Assembly: GCF_902388705.1 (NCBI RefSeq)
Contig: NZ_CABMQJ010000008.1
Location: 1 to 64,000, forward strand
DNA length: 64,000 bases
From: an uncultured Alistipes sp.
Lineage (GTDB): Bacteria; Bacteroidota; Bacteroidia; Bacteroidales; Rikenellaceae
Direction: 5' to 3'
Position numbers and translations under genes: made by a program. Under the pieces are notes generated by a model. That model made no database searches and was not told where the DNA came from. It saw only the letters and a list, made by a program, of their open reading frames with translations. Positions 28,945-37,776 of the stretch are shown in pieces. Numbering within the stretch: the stretch's first letter is position 1; each line of letters starts with the position of its first letter.

Positions 28945-28983
28945 AATAATAAAAGCCACCCATCAGGGGTGGCTTTTATTATT
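28945..28983. terminator. Bidirectional terminator between hppA and the yhiM-like gene
   Basis: Perfect 17-bp stem, AATAATAAAAGCCACCC against GGGTGGCTTTTATTATT, with a 5-base loop (atcag). T-rich on either strand, so it can serve both converging genes. Confidence 0.9.
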
Positions 28984-28998
28984 GCTGTGCCGCTGCGG

Positions 28999-30042
28999 TT
29001 ATTTTTTGCTCGCGCCGCTTTCCAGAATCGACACGATGGAGTAGAGCGTGAAGCAGATGGCCCCGAATCCGGTAAGCACGCGCGCCGGGACGAAGAATTT
29101 GGCTTCGAACAGCGCCGCTTCGAAGAGGAATGCCGCGAGGAAGAGGCAGGCCAGCGCCGTGAGCACCGGAATGATCGGAATGCGGTTCGCCAGCGGAAAG
29201 TCGGCGTGCCAGATTTTTGCCAGCAGGATAACCTTGCTCGAGATACTCCAGCATATTAACGCCAGGCCGATCAGCACGAAACCCACGAAATTGATTGTTT
29301 CGCCCCGGAGGGTGAAAATAAGTATCAGACCCAGCACGAAAGCCAGTCCGCCCATGCAGAGTACGAGGCCCATCCAGCTGCGGCGTTCTTTCATCGTGTA
29401 ATTGCCGCGCACCTGTCGTGCGATGCTCGCGACCAGGGCGATGAGCGAAGTGCAGACGCAGGCGATGCCGAACATGACACTGCCCGCGACGATATGTGCC
29501 GGGAGGGTTCCGAGCGTGTAGAGCAGGATGCACCATACCCAGGCTCCGGCGGCTATGGCCGAAACGATGAAGATGAGCAGGGCATTCTCACCGTGCGTGA
29601 AGCCTGCCGCGTTGATGGAGAACGTGCTGTCGGCCGAGTTCTTGGGAATCAGGCTGAAACGGGTCGAGGAGGTTGCGGCCGTCGAGACGCAGGCCGTGAT
29701 AAGCCCGAGTCCGCAGACGACATGCCCGGTGACGAACGAGCCGGTCATGTGCGACGAGATGATGAACACCCCGCAGATGACCGTGATGATGGCGAATGTG
29801 TACCCGATGGCCGGAAAGAGGTATTTTGCCGCCGGGGTGTAGGTGCCGATAATCTGGCGGATGATGGTTGCGGCCGTGCAGTAGAGCGCGATGCAGATCG
29901 AGCCGAGGAAAAAGACGACCGGGCCTGCGGTCAGCCGCGAGGGGTCGCTGCCGGCAGCGAAAATATAGGCGCCGAAGCCGAAACAGAAGGCCGCCATTGC
30001 CAGGGGAATGGCGCGGAAGAGAATGCTTATGCCATGATTCAT
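28999..30042 (-). CDS. yhiM: YhiM-like inner membrane protein (DUF2776)
   Basis: A 347-residue polytopic membrane protein with about ten hydrophobic segments. It resembles E. coli YhiM throughout: the repeated (A/T)GHVxxG motif, STAATSSTRFSLIPKN, ANRIPIIPVLTALACLFLAAF and the C-terminal FTLYSIVSILESGASKK. E. coli YhiM is linked to growth at low pH; its mechanism is unknown. The ATG at 30042 gives the same N-terminus as the family. It shares an upstream gap of about 70 bases with the divergent phosphatase gene. Confidence 0.88.
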   Translation of the reverse strand: MNHGISILFRAIPLAMAAFCFGFGAYIFAAGSDPSRLTAGPVVFFLGSICIALYCTAATIIRQIIGTYTPAAKYLFPAIGYTFAIITVICGVFIISSHMTGSFVTGHVVCGLGLITACVSTAATSSTRFSLIPKNSADSTFSINAAGFTHGENALLIFIVSAIAAGAWVWCILLYTLGTLPAHIVAGSVMFGIACVCTSLIALVASIARQVRGNYTMKERRSWMGLVLCMGGLAFVLGLILIFTLRGETINFVGFVLIGLALICWSISSKVILLAKIWHADFPLANRIPIIPVLTALACLFLAAFLFEAALFEAKFFVPARVLTGFGAICFTLYSIVSILESGASKK

Positions 30043-30111
30043 AATCGGTATTTTTGTTATGCGCCAGCCTGCAAATCCCGAACCAAACGAAAAATTGCCT
30101 ATCTTTGGGGC

Positions 30112-30708
30112 ATGGAAAATATTGTTTTCGACCTCGGCGGGGTGCTTTTCGCCCGCGACAGGAGTAAATGCACGCAGGAATTCCACGACTTTTTCAGCTT
30201 TATCCGTTCGGAACGGATGCCCCTCTTCTGGGAGGCGTACGACCGCGGTAGCTCTACGCTCGACGAGGTTGTCGGCATCCTCTCGGAAATCAACGGCTGC
30301 CCGCGTGAAAAGTGCGAGCGTTACCTGCGCCTTTCCATCGACATGCAGGAGCCCGTCGTGCCGACCGAGCAGCTCGTCCGCGATTTGAAAACCGCCGGAT
30401 ACAAGCTCTACGTGCTGTCGAACATGTCGCGGGAATTTATCGCATTCCTGCGCCGTTTTCCCGTTTACGGTCTTTTCGACGGCGAAGTGGTTTCCTGCGA
30501 GGAGGGCGTGGTGAAACCCGAACCGGAAATCTACCGGATTCTGCTCGACCGTTACGGACTCGAGCCGTCCGAAACCCTCTTTATCGACGACCGGCCTGAA
30601 AATATCGCGGCTGCCGCACGTTTCGGCATCGGCGGCAAGGTTTTCGACCACCATGACCCCGCCGCTACGTGCGACGAACTGCGGCGGATGCTGCTGCCTG
30701 CGAAATAG
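30112..30708 (+). CDS. YihX-like HAD phosphatase
   Basis: A 198-residue HAD hydrolase. Motif I is FDLGGVLF (D7, with Gly at the DxD second position, as in YihX-type enzymes). It is followed by LYVLSNMSREF (motif II), EGVVKPEPEIY (motif III Lys) and LFIDDRPENIAAAARFGI (motif IV). E. coli YihX dephosphorylates alpha-glucose-1-phosphate; substrate here is inferred only. The ATG at 30112 must be the start because motif I follows within seven residues. A TATCTTTG box at 30100-30107 lies only 4 bases before it, so the transcript could be leaderless. Confidence 0.87.
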   Translation: MENIVFDLGGVLFARDRSKCTQEFHDFFSFIRSERMPLFWEAYDRGSSTLDEVVGILSEINGCPREKCERYLRLSIDMQEPVVPTEQLVRDLKTAGYKLYVLSNMSREFIAFLRRFPVYGLFDGEVVSCEEGVVKPEPEIYRILLDRYGLEPSETLFIDDRPENIAAAARFGIGGKVFDHHDPAATCDELRRMLLPAK

Positions 30709-30796
30709 GGTAGTGCCCCGAAACCCCGTACGGCCGGCTGGCGATTGCCGCGGGGCGCCTGTAAAAACCATACGAGTTATAAATCCGTGCGAAACG

Positions 30797-30830
30797 AAAG
30801 GCCGGAACTCCTTCGGGAGTTCCGGCCTTT
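30797..30830. terminator. Bidirectional terminator with UUCG loop
   Basis: Perfect 15-bp stem AAAGGCCGGAACTCC / GGAGTTCCGGCCTTT closed by a TTCG tetraloop, between the converging phosphatase and lipoprotein genes. Confidence 0.9.
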
Positions 30831-30850
30831 GCCGTCGTTGCATGTTTCGT

Positions 30851-33433
30851 TTAGAGTGCGTCGAACGATACGAACTCGAATTCGGGGTTGCCGACTACCT
30901 TGTACACCAACTTGTGCGTCGGTGCCGAGATGTTGGTGCCCTGATAAACGCCGACATGGATGGTGTAGGTGACATCCACGCCGCTGACTACCTTGGCGTC
31001 CGGATTGAGTACTTCCAGCACTTTGGCGAATACTTCGATCGTGTGCTGTTTCATGGCCTCGACGATTTGGGCGTCATCCATGCCGGCATAGCCGTCGGCG
31101 AACTGCGCGCGGGCTTCGGCGGCACGCCAGTCGAGGTTGCCCTGGTAAGCGGAGGCGCCGGTGTAATACTCGTTGTTGCCGTAGGAGGTGACGTACTTGG
31201 CTCCGTCGGTCACGTTATCCTTGACCCAATCCACGCAAGCCTGGTAATAGAGCGTCGAGAGTTCCTGGTTCTTGCCCGGGGGCAGGATGATGGTTACGCT
31301 CGGATCCCAAACCCACTTGCCGTTGCTCTTCACGAACTGGTCGGTCTGCTCTATGATACCGTTGTTGCGGCTCCACTGCGAGCCGTCGTAGACGTATTCG
31401 TCGGCCCGGAGTACCGTGGCTTTCTCCCCGGCGTCGTAGAAGTTGTAAGCTACGAAGACCTTGTCCTCGGCCTGTGCATAAGGCTTGTTTATTTTGAGGA
31501 ATGCCGGGAGGTAGTTCTCGGGAGCGTTCGTGGCGCTGAAATCCGACTGCAGGCCCATCGCCTTGTAGTCTGCCGGCTGGAGGGTGATCACCTCTTTCAC
31601 GGGAGCCCAGGCGTTGTTTTCATAGGCATAGAGCGCGTTGCGCGTTTCCGTGTCATAAGACGTTGCAGTCTCCACCGAGAGTACGACGGTCGTAACATAG
31701 CCTTTCGAGGTGTTGCTGCCGATCAGGTATCCCGTCACGACCACGTTCTTGCCGGCGAGTTTCTTGATTGTCGCCTCCTGGTCTGCGAGCGGGTAGGAGA
31801 GGCTGCCGTAAACGGTCTTGGAACCTTCGATGTTATGCACTTCGTAGTAGCTTCCGTTGATCGAGAGCGTTCCGGCATATTTCACATACTCGTAGCAGGG
31901 GAGTGTGAGGTACCCTTCCAGAGCCGGGCCATCCACTTCCGCCACGGCAGGACGTACGGCGTCGATGTCGTCGACCTTGCCCGTCGTCTTGACAGTGGCG
32001 CCCTGTTTGAACTGGGACATCGAGTAGCGGATTTCCGTGTCGCCCGAAACCTCCACGATGTCGCCGATACCGACCGTGGGAGTGGCGTTCTGATAGACGG
32101 TCATCGTAGCCGTGCCGTCGTTCATCAGGAAACCCTTGTTATAGGTTGCAACGACTACGCCCTTGCCGGTGTAAGTGCCGGCCTTGGAGGCAGCGACGCC
32201 CAGCGGCGTGACAGGCGTGGTGCCCGCTTCCGCAACCGACGTGCAGATGATGCCGAAATACTTGTTTTTGGCGTTGATGGAAATCAAATAGCCGGAAACC
32301 TGCACTTCCTTACCGTCGTATTTGCTCAACTCCAGCGCCTCGAACGGATTGGTGAAACTTGCTTTCAGGGCGTCAGCGGCTGCACCCTTGATAGCCACGT
32401 TGTAGAAGTTGCCGCTTTTCTCGACGGTACCCGTGAAAGTGAGGTAGGAATAGGGATCGTAAGCCGTGGCGTCGCCCTCGACAGCGGGGAACTTGGCCGG
32501 GATGTTGGCGGCTGTGATCGTGGTGGCCTCGGTCGGATATGCAAAGACGTCTGCGCGGGGTTTCACCATCTTGAGCACCAGGTCGGTATTGTTGAACTGG
32601 GGAACGTCGTAATTTTTGCGGGTGGTTCCCGTAATCAGAATCTCGTCGCCCAAAGCGAAATCGGTGATTTTTCCCGTGTATACCAGGATTTCGCCCGTAG
32701 CGTCTTTGACGAGCAGGCCTTTGGCATAGGTTGCTGTCACGGTCGCCTGCGAGGTGAAGACCGTGGTGTTGTCGAGCGTCAAATCTGCGATGTTCGTAAC
32801 CGTTGCCACGGCGTCCGACAGAGGCGAACGCTGTGCGCTCATCATTGCGGGAGCCGCATCCGTTTCCGGTTCACCGTCATAATAGGTATATGTAACCATC
32901 GCCATGTCGCCGGCCTGGGGCTCGGTGATTGTTTTGGCCAGAATCCCCGGTACGTAATCTTCCGCGGGTTTGGAGGGGGTGAAGAATTTCACTGTTCCGT
33001 CTTCCCATGCGGCCTTGTAGTCGTCGGCCTTGAGTGTATACTCCGTGGCGGCCTGGATGGCCGTAAGTTCCTCCGGCAAGTCGGTTGCGACGTTGGAGGT
33101 CACTTTGATTGACGAGGTGTTGTCGGCCGTGGGGTAGGTGCTGGCAAGGAATGCAGGAATGTATTTTGCAGCGGTAATCGTCTGCGTGAAATACTTGTTC
33201 TTGCCGAAAGCTGCGAGCGCGTCCTTGTCCTCGTCGCCGGCCAGGGCCTTGTTGGCGCTGTTGCCTGCGATTGCCGTGTAGTCGGCGTCGGTGAGTGTGA
33301 ATTCGAGGGTTTTGACGTCTGTCGCGACGGTGCCGTCCTGCAGGCCGTCGAAATTATCGTCGTTGTAATCGCAGCCCCCCCCCACGAACATCATGGCCAG
33401 AACTGCTGTAACTGTCAATATATGCTTCTTCAT
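30851..33433 (-). CDS. Large repeat-built surface lipoprotein, partner of the TonB receptor
   Basis: An 860-residue predicted lipoprotein. The signal peptide ends FVGGGC (C21), followed by acidic DYNDDNFDG, consistent with surface export in Bacteroidetes. Two repeat types are visible. A DYxA...YxPxFL...Y.YYD unit occurs at about 49-103, 136-187 and 620-667. Beta-rich, OB-fold-like units (VTATYAKGLLVKDATGEILVY type) occur at about 208-292, 325-402, 413-492 and 505-588, and look like a duplicated pair. They resemble the DUF6359/DUF5689 class; that assignment is tentative. The three Gly codons before C21 form a run of nine G. It starts 19 bases after the receptor gene and must be co-transcribed. 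The ligand is unknown. Confidence 0.82.
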   Translation of the reverse strand: MKKHILTVTAVLAMMFVGGGCDYNDDNFDGLQDGTVATDVKTLEFTLTDADYTAIAGNSANKALAGDEDKDALAAFGKNKYFTQTITAAKYIPAFLASTYPTADNTSSIKVTSNVATDLPEELTAIQAATEYTLKADDYKAAWEDGTVKFFTPSKPAEDYVPGILAKTITEPQAGDMAMVTYTYYDGEPETDAAPAMMSAQRSPLSDAVATVTNIADLTLDNTTVFTSQATVTATYAKGLLVKDATGEILVYTGKITDFALGDEILITGTTRKNYDVPQFNNTDLVLKMVKPRADVFAYPTEATTITAANIPAKFPAVEGDATAYDPYSYLTFTGTVEKSGNFYNVAIKGAAADALKASFTNPFEALELSKYDGKEVQVSGYLISINAKNKYFGIICTSVAEAGTTPVTPLGVAASKAGTYTGKGVVVATYNKGFLMNDGTATMTVYQNATPTVGIGDIVEVSGDTEIRYSMSQFKQGATVKTTGKVDDIDAVRPAVAEVDGPALEGYLTLPCYEYVKYAGTLSINGSYYEVHNIEGSKTVYGSLSYPLADQEATIKKLAGKNVVVTGYLIGSNTSKGYVTTVVLSVETATSYDTETRNALYAYENNAWAPVKEVITLQPADYKAMGLQSDFSATNAPENYLPAFLKINKPYAQAEDKVFVAYNFYDAGEKATVLRADEYVYDGSQWSRNNGIIEQTDQFVKSNGKWVWDPSVTIILPPGKNQELSTLYYQACVDWVKDNVTDGAKYVTSYGNNEYYTGASAYQGNLDWRAAEARAQFADGYAGMDDAQIVEAMKQHTIEVFAKVLEVLNPDAKVVSGVDVTYTIHVGVYQGTNISAPTHKLVYKVVGNPEFEFVSFDAL
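33375..33383. repeat. Nine-base C/G homopolymer inside a signal peptide
   Basis: C9 on the plus strand, G9 in the coding strand of the 860-residue lipoprotein, covering codons 17-20 (V-G-G-G) immediately before the lipobox Cys. Confidence 0.95.
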
Positions 33434-33452
33434 AAGTTATTCGTTTGAGGGA

Positions 33453-36191
33453 TTAGAAGTTGATTTTGAGTCTTACGTTAAACGTGCGTCCGAAAGCGTA
33501 GAACACGCCGTAGGCCGACTGCCAGTTGGCGGGGCCGTTTGCCGGTGTGTAGGCGTCGGTGATATACGTCTGGTCGAACATGTTGTTCAGGTTCGTGTAA
33601 ATCGTCGCGCGCACGTTGCCGATTTTGAATCCGTAGCTGGCCGACAGGTCGAACTGGTTGCCCCACGGCATTACCCACGGGTCTACGACATTGTAGGGCG
33701 AGTTTGCCGTCAGCGAGCTGGCGTTGACCGTGTAGTCGGAGAAGTTACGTGCGAAAACCGTCCAGTCCACTCCCACGCGCAAACCGGCGAGCGGACGGAG
33801 CGTGAGGCCCAGCGATGCGGTCGTCTGTGCCGAACCGCCGACCTTGATGCCTTTCTGCTGCAGCATTACCCAGGCGTGATCCTCGGCCTGGATGCCCGAG
33901 GCGATGTTACCCTCCTTGACGTCGGCCAGCGGTTGTCCGGCCATGTCGTAGAAATAACCCTTGGCGTTGCTCGACCATTCCCAGTCGCCGTAGGAGAGCA
34001 TGCCGTTTATCTCAAGCCAGCGGTTCAGGGTGCTCGTGAAGTCGAACTCGATACCCATGTGGCGTGCGTCTACGCCCGAGAGGTTGAGGTAGTAACGCTC
34101 GCCGGCGCGTGCCGACTGTTCGCTGAAGGTACCCGTACGGCTCATCGTCTTGTCCATCCAGTTGGTGTAGTAGGCGTTGACGTTGGCCGAGAAGTAACGC
34201 GAATGGAAGCCGTAGCCGACCTCCGCCGAGAAGACCTTCTCATTGGTCGCGTCGGGGTTGATGGCGTGGCTGTTCTGGCTGTTGAGGAATACGCCGTAGG
34301 AGAAGAAAGGCGCACGGCTGATGTAGCCGACGTTGGCGAAGATGTTCGATTTCGCGGTGACGTTGTAGTTGATACCGGCTTTTGCCGTGCCGCCGAGGTA
34401 GTTCTTGTGTTCCGACTCGGCGTGCTCGGCGTCGTAGTAGAAGCGGTCGTAACGCCAGTAGCCCGTGTTGGAGAGTGAACCCGAAACGAACGCGGTGATC
34501 TTCTCTTTGCTGTATTCGAGCTGTCCGAAGATGCCCTCCTGATGCACGTGGCCGTCGTAGTCGCGGTAGATTACGTCGCCGACGCCGAGTTTCTCGTATT
34601 TGTAGTCGGGGTTCGCAGCCGCCTTGTTATTCTCGGGGAGTACCTGGCCGCGGTAGCGGGTGTCGGTATAGTACTTACCGTTGTAGAGGTCGCAGATTTC
34701 GGCCGTATGGTGTCCGACGTAGTAGCGGAAGTCGACGCCTGCCGTGAGTTCGAGGTGTTTGCCGATCTGGTTGGTGTAGGTCGAGAGCAGGCCGTACCAT
34801 TCGTGGTCGTTCTTGTTCTTGGCCATGACCATGTTCGAACCGTGGTCGCTCTGTTCGTTCATCTCCTGAATCTGGTCGTAGGCGAACGTGCCGTCAGCAT
34901 TGCGGTAGGTTGTCGCGAGCACGCCGTTGTTTGCGCCGTACCAGTCGTTGTAATAGGAGTGTCCTCCCCACGAAATACCCTCTCCGCGGTAACCGTAGCC
35001 GCGTCCGATCGACATGTAGAGGGCCGTCGAGAGGGCCGACTTGTGGTCGATCTGCCACTGGTGGTTGAGCGAAATCTGGGGTTTGTGGTAGGAGTTGTAG
35101 GACGAAGTCTTGCGCTCGCCGTTTTTCCCGTATCCGAACGTCGGGTTGTAACGATAGGGACTTTTGCCTTTCATGTAATTGGCCACCTGCTGATAGCCTT
35201 CGATCGAAAGGCCGCTGAGGTTGTTGGGACGCTGGTAGTGGTCCTGGGGCGAGCCGAAAGCGGTCAGCGACAGCTGATGGCGGTCGTTGATGCGTTTCGA
35301 TACGTTGATGAACCAGTTGTAGGCCTCGTAGTCCGTACCCTGCACGTAGCCGTCGGCCCAGCGTTTGGCGCCCATAACCGACATGGCCCATCCGTTTTTC
35401 GTAAGACCGGTCGAAATGCTGAAAGAGATATTGTAAAGTCCGTCGTTACCCACGCCGAACGAGGCTGTGCCGCCCTTTTTTGCGTCGATGGTGTTGGTGA
35501 CGATGTTAATCGAACCTCCGACCGAAGGCGCTGCGACTTTCGCCGCGCCCAGACCGCGCTGCACCTGCATGCTGCGCGTCACGTCGGCAAGGCCGGCCCA
35601 GTTCGACCAGTAGACGTTGCCGCCTTCCATGTCGTTCATCGGAACACCGTTGACCATGACGGCAACGTTTTCGCTCTTGAAACCGCGCAGCTTGGTGCTG
35701 GCGTCGCCGTAACCGCCGCCCGATTTGGTCGAGTAGATGCCCGGAGTCGATTTGAGGACTTCGGGGAACTCCTGACCGCCGAGTTTGTACTCGATGTCTG
35801 CCGCCGAAATGGTCGAAACGGCAACCGGGGTCTTGCGGGCCACGGCGATGGACGAAGTGATGACTACGTCGTCCATTGTCACGGCATCGGGAACCATGGT
35901 GATGACGCCCAGGCTGGTTTTGCCGCCTTTAATCTCTTTGGTCTGCGTGACATAGCCGATATAGGAGATTTCAATGGCCTTGGCCGGTTCGGTAACCTTT
36001 AGCGAGAAGTTGCCGCTCATGTCCGTTCCGGCGCCCTGCGACGTTCCGGGAACGATGATCGTCGCGCCGATCAGCGGAGCTCCGCTCTCATCTACGATTT
36101 TACCCGTGACTGTCGATTGCGCGACAGCGGCGGACACGCCGAAAAGAATCAAAGCGGCCGTCATGAGGAAATTTAGTAAATGTTTTCTCAT
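33453..36191 (-). CDS. TonB-dependent outer membrane receptor
   Basis: A 912-residue receptor. Signal peptide 1-25 (ending AAVAQ), then a carboxypeptidase-D-like regulatory domain at about 26-110 (STVTGKIVDESGAPLIGATI), a TonB-box-like DDVVITSS, the plug domain (about 120-235, with LRGFKSENVAVMVNGVPMND) and a 22-strand barrel ending in the aromatic FNVRLKINF. It lacks the extra length of SusC proteins and is not followed by a SusD; the partner is the repeat lipoprotein downstream. The substrate is unknown. It is transcribed from a promoter about 330 bases upstream, leaving a long leader. Confidence 0.92.
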   Translation of the reverse strand: MRKHLLNFLMTAALILFGVSAAVAQSTVTGKIVDESGAPLIGATIIVPGTSQGAGTDMSGNFSLKVTEPAKAIEISYIGYVTQTKEIKGGKTSLGVITMVPDAVTMDDVVITSSIAVARKTPVAVSTISAADIEYKLGGQEFPEVLKSTPGIYSTKSGGGYGDASTKLRGFKSENVAVMVNGVPMNDMEGGNVYWSNWAGLADVTRSMQVQRGLGAAKVAAPSVGGSINIVTNTIDAKKGGTASFGVGNDGLYNISFSISTGLTKNGWAMSVMGAKRWADGYVQGTDYEAYNWFINVSKRINDRHQLSLTAFGSPQDHYQRPNNLSGLSIEGYQQVANYMKGKSPYRYNPTFGYGKNGERKTSSYNSYHKPQISLNHQWQIDHKSALSTALYMSIGRGYGYRGEGISWGGHSYYNDWYGANNGVLATTYRNADGTFAYDQIQEMNEQSDHGSNMVMAKNKNDHEWYGLLSTYTNQIGKHLELTAGVDFRYYVGHHTAEICDLYNGKYYTDTRYRGQVLPENNKAAANPDYKYEKLGVGDVIYRDYDGHVHQEGIFGQLEYSKEKITAFVSGSLSNTGYWRYDRFYYDAEHAESEHKNYLGGTAKAGINYNVTAKSNIFANVGYISRAPFFSYGVFLNSQNSHAINPDATNEKVFSAEVGYGFHSRYFSANVNAYYTNWMDKTMSRTGTFSEQSARAGERYYLNLSGVDARHMGIEFDFTSTLNRWLEINGMLSYGDWEWSSNAKGYFYDMAGQPLADVKEGNIASGIQAEDHAWVMLQQKGIKVGGSAQTTASLGLTLRPLAGLRVGVDWTVFARNFSDYTVNASSLTANSPYNVVDPWVMPWGNQFDLSASYGFKIGNVRATIYTNLNNMFDQTYITDAYTPANGPANWQSAYGVFYAFGRTFNVRLKINF

Positions 36192-36517
36192 ACTTTTTTA
36201 ATGGATTAGTAAATAAAATGGTGTATTTAATTTTGGTCGTTTCTGAAAATCGTCTTGCGGCGCGGGTGTCGGGAGTTGCCGTCCGCGGCGTGCCGGGCGG
36301 GGTTCACCGGATTGGAATGCCTGCCGGTACTTTTTCCGCACCCCGTATAAAGCCGCGAGGGATACTCCTCTTTTGAAATACCCCTCGTTCATTCGCACGA
36401 ATACCGCCTTGCGGTAGTCCGAATCCGGTTCGCAAGCCTCCTCCCGCGGCGTTTTTACAGCGTCGGACGACGGCGGGACCCGTTATATTTATAAAATCAA
36501 CCATATTTTTGCTTACA
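36192..36517 (-). other. Long GC-rich leader of the TonB receptor operon
   Basis: About 320 bases between promoter and start codon. Several hairpins can be drawn on the minus strand, for example CCGCAAGGCGG and a CGAGGG...CCCTCG stem. I looked for TPP and cobalamin riboswitch cores and saw none. Short open frames here have no family features. The last 50 bases are AT-rich. Confidence 0.45.
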
Positions 36518-36549
36518 CAAATGTAAATCAAATATTTCAGAGCCGCAAT
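36518..36549 (-). promoter_or_regulatory. Promoter of the TonB receptor-lipoprotein operon
   Basis: Minus strand TTG (36546-36548), 20-base spacer and a perfect TACATTTG -7 box at 36518-36525. Confidence 0.7.
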
Positions 36550-36641
36550 AGAACATTCGAAATTTTCCCTAAAAAAAATTCAACCCGCTGACCGTCGCCC
36601 GTTTAAGACTCCCGGCACGCTCCTTGCGCATTTGCCGCCGT

Positions 36642-37715
36642 ATGCGAACTTTCAGGGAACAATACTGGCGTTATTCGCTTTTCGTGCTGATCCTCGGTCT
36701 GGGGATAGCGATTTTCGTCGAGCTGACCCCGTTTTTGGGCGGCCTGCTGGGAGCTGCGACGATTTATGTCCTGCTCCGGCGGCAGATGCATTACTTCACA
36801 GAGTGCCGCAAATGGCGGCGCAGCCTTGCCGCTTCGCTGCTTATGGTCGAGGCGGTGTTGTGTTTCCTCGTGCCGATTAGCCTGATTGTGTGGATGATTG
36901 TGAGCCAGGTGCAGGATATCACGCTCAAACCCGAATCGATTATTACGCCGCTGAAGCATATCGCGGCGCTGATGCACGAAAAGACCGGATACGACCTTTT
37001 GCAGGAGAACAACATATCGTCGCTGATCGCCGTAATTCCGAAACTGGGGCAGTGGGTGCTCGCCGGTATCGTGGATTTCGGCATCAACATCATCGTCCTG
37101 CTGTTCGTACTCTATTTCATGCTTATCGGGGGACGCAAAATGGAGGAGTATTGCCGCCAGTTGCTGCCTTTCGACCGCGAGGTCGGAAGCCGCGTCATGC
37201 GCGAAGTGCATATGATCGTGCGTTCGAATGCCATCGGGATTCCGCTTCTTGCCGTGGTGCAGGGCATCGTGGCCCTGGTCGGCTACCTGATTTTCGGTGC
37301 GCCGGGCGCGGTGTTCTGGGGTGTGATGACCTGCTTCGCGACGATTATCCCGATTTTCGGCACGGCGCTCGTGTGGCTGCCGCTGGCAGGGTATATGGCG
37401 CTCACAGGCGACTGGGGCCCGGCTATCGGGCTCGTGCTTTACGGGGCGCTCATCGTGACGCATGTGGACAATGTCGTGCGTTTCGTCATGCAGAAGAAGA
37501 TGGCCGACACGCACCCCCTGGTGACGATATTCGGCGTTTTCGTCGGCCTGTCGCTTTTCGGGTTCATGGGCGTAATCTTCGGCCCGCTGATGCTCGAGAT
37601 GTTCGTGTTCTGCGTCAACATCTTCAAGAAAAAGTACCTCGACGGCACGCCCTACCAGCGGCTCTTCGTGCCCGAAAGCGACATTGTGGAGAAGGGTGTA
37701 AGGCGCCTGCGGTGA
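36642..37715 (+). CDS. AI-2E family (PerM/YdgG-type) membrane permease
   Basis: A 357-residue polytopic protein of the AI-2E transporter family, with paired N-terminal helices (residues 8-45), a soluble loop around 90-140 and a C-terminal helix bundle. Family features include LPFDREVGSRVMREVHMIVRS (shared HxxI...R type motif) and LVTIFGVFVGLSLFGFMGVIFGPL near 290-315. Members export quorum signals or act as Na+/H+ antiporters; substrate here is open. ATG 36642 is preferred to an in-frame TTG 18 bases upstream. Confidence 0.87.
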   Translation: MRTFREQYWRYSLFVLILGLGIAIFVELTPFLGGLLGAATIYVLLRRQMHYFTECRKWRRSLAASLLMVEAVLCFLVPISLIVWMIVSQVQDITLKPESIITPLKHIAALMHEKTGYDLLQENNISSLIAVIPKLGQWVLAGIVDFGINIIVLLFVLYFMLIGGRKMEEYCRQLLPFDREVGSRVMREVHMIVRSNAIGIPLLAVVQGIVALVGYLIFGAPGAVFWGVMTCFATIIPIFGTALVWLPLAGYMALTGDWGPAIGLVLYGALIVTHVDNVVRFVMQKKMADTHPLVTIFGVFVGLSLFGFMGVIFGPLMLEMFVFCVNIFKKKYLDGTPYQRLFVPESDIVEKGVRRLR

Positions 37716-37776
37716 CGGTGCTTTTACGATAAGTAACCTGAATGGGCGTTTTTTGTGAAAATTTCCCGTAAAATAG

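Noticed and set aside
26687..28963. A 758-codon minus-strand frame opposite hppA
   Set aside because: Repetitive His/Arg/Gly-rich shadow; the plus strand encodes an unmistakable membrane pyrophosphatase.
30653..33112. An 819-codon plus-strand frame opposite the large lipoprotein gene
   Set aside because: No signal or family feature; an antisense shadow of a gene with clear lipobox, repeats and operon context.
36198..36531. Two short minus-strand frames in the TonB receptor leader, and possible TPP or cobalamin riboswitch
   Set aside because: The frames have no family features. I checked for the riboswitch conserved cores and did not see them.
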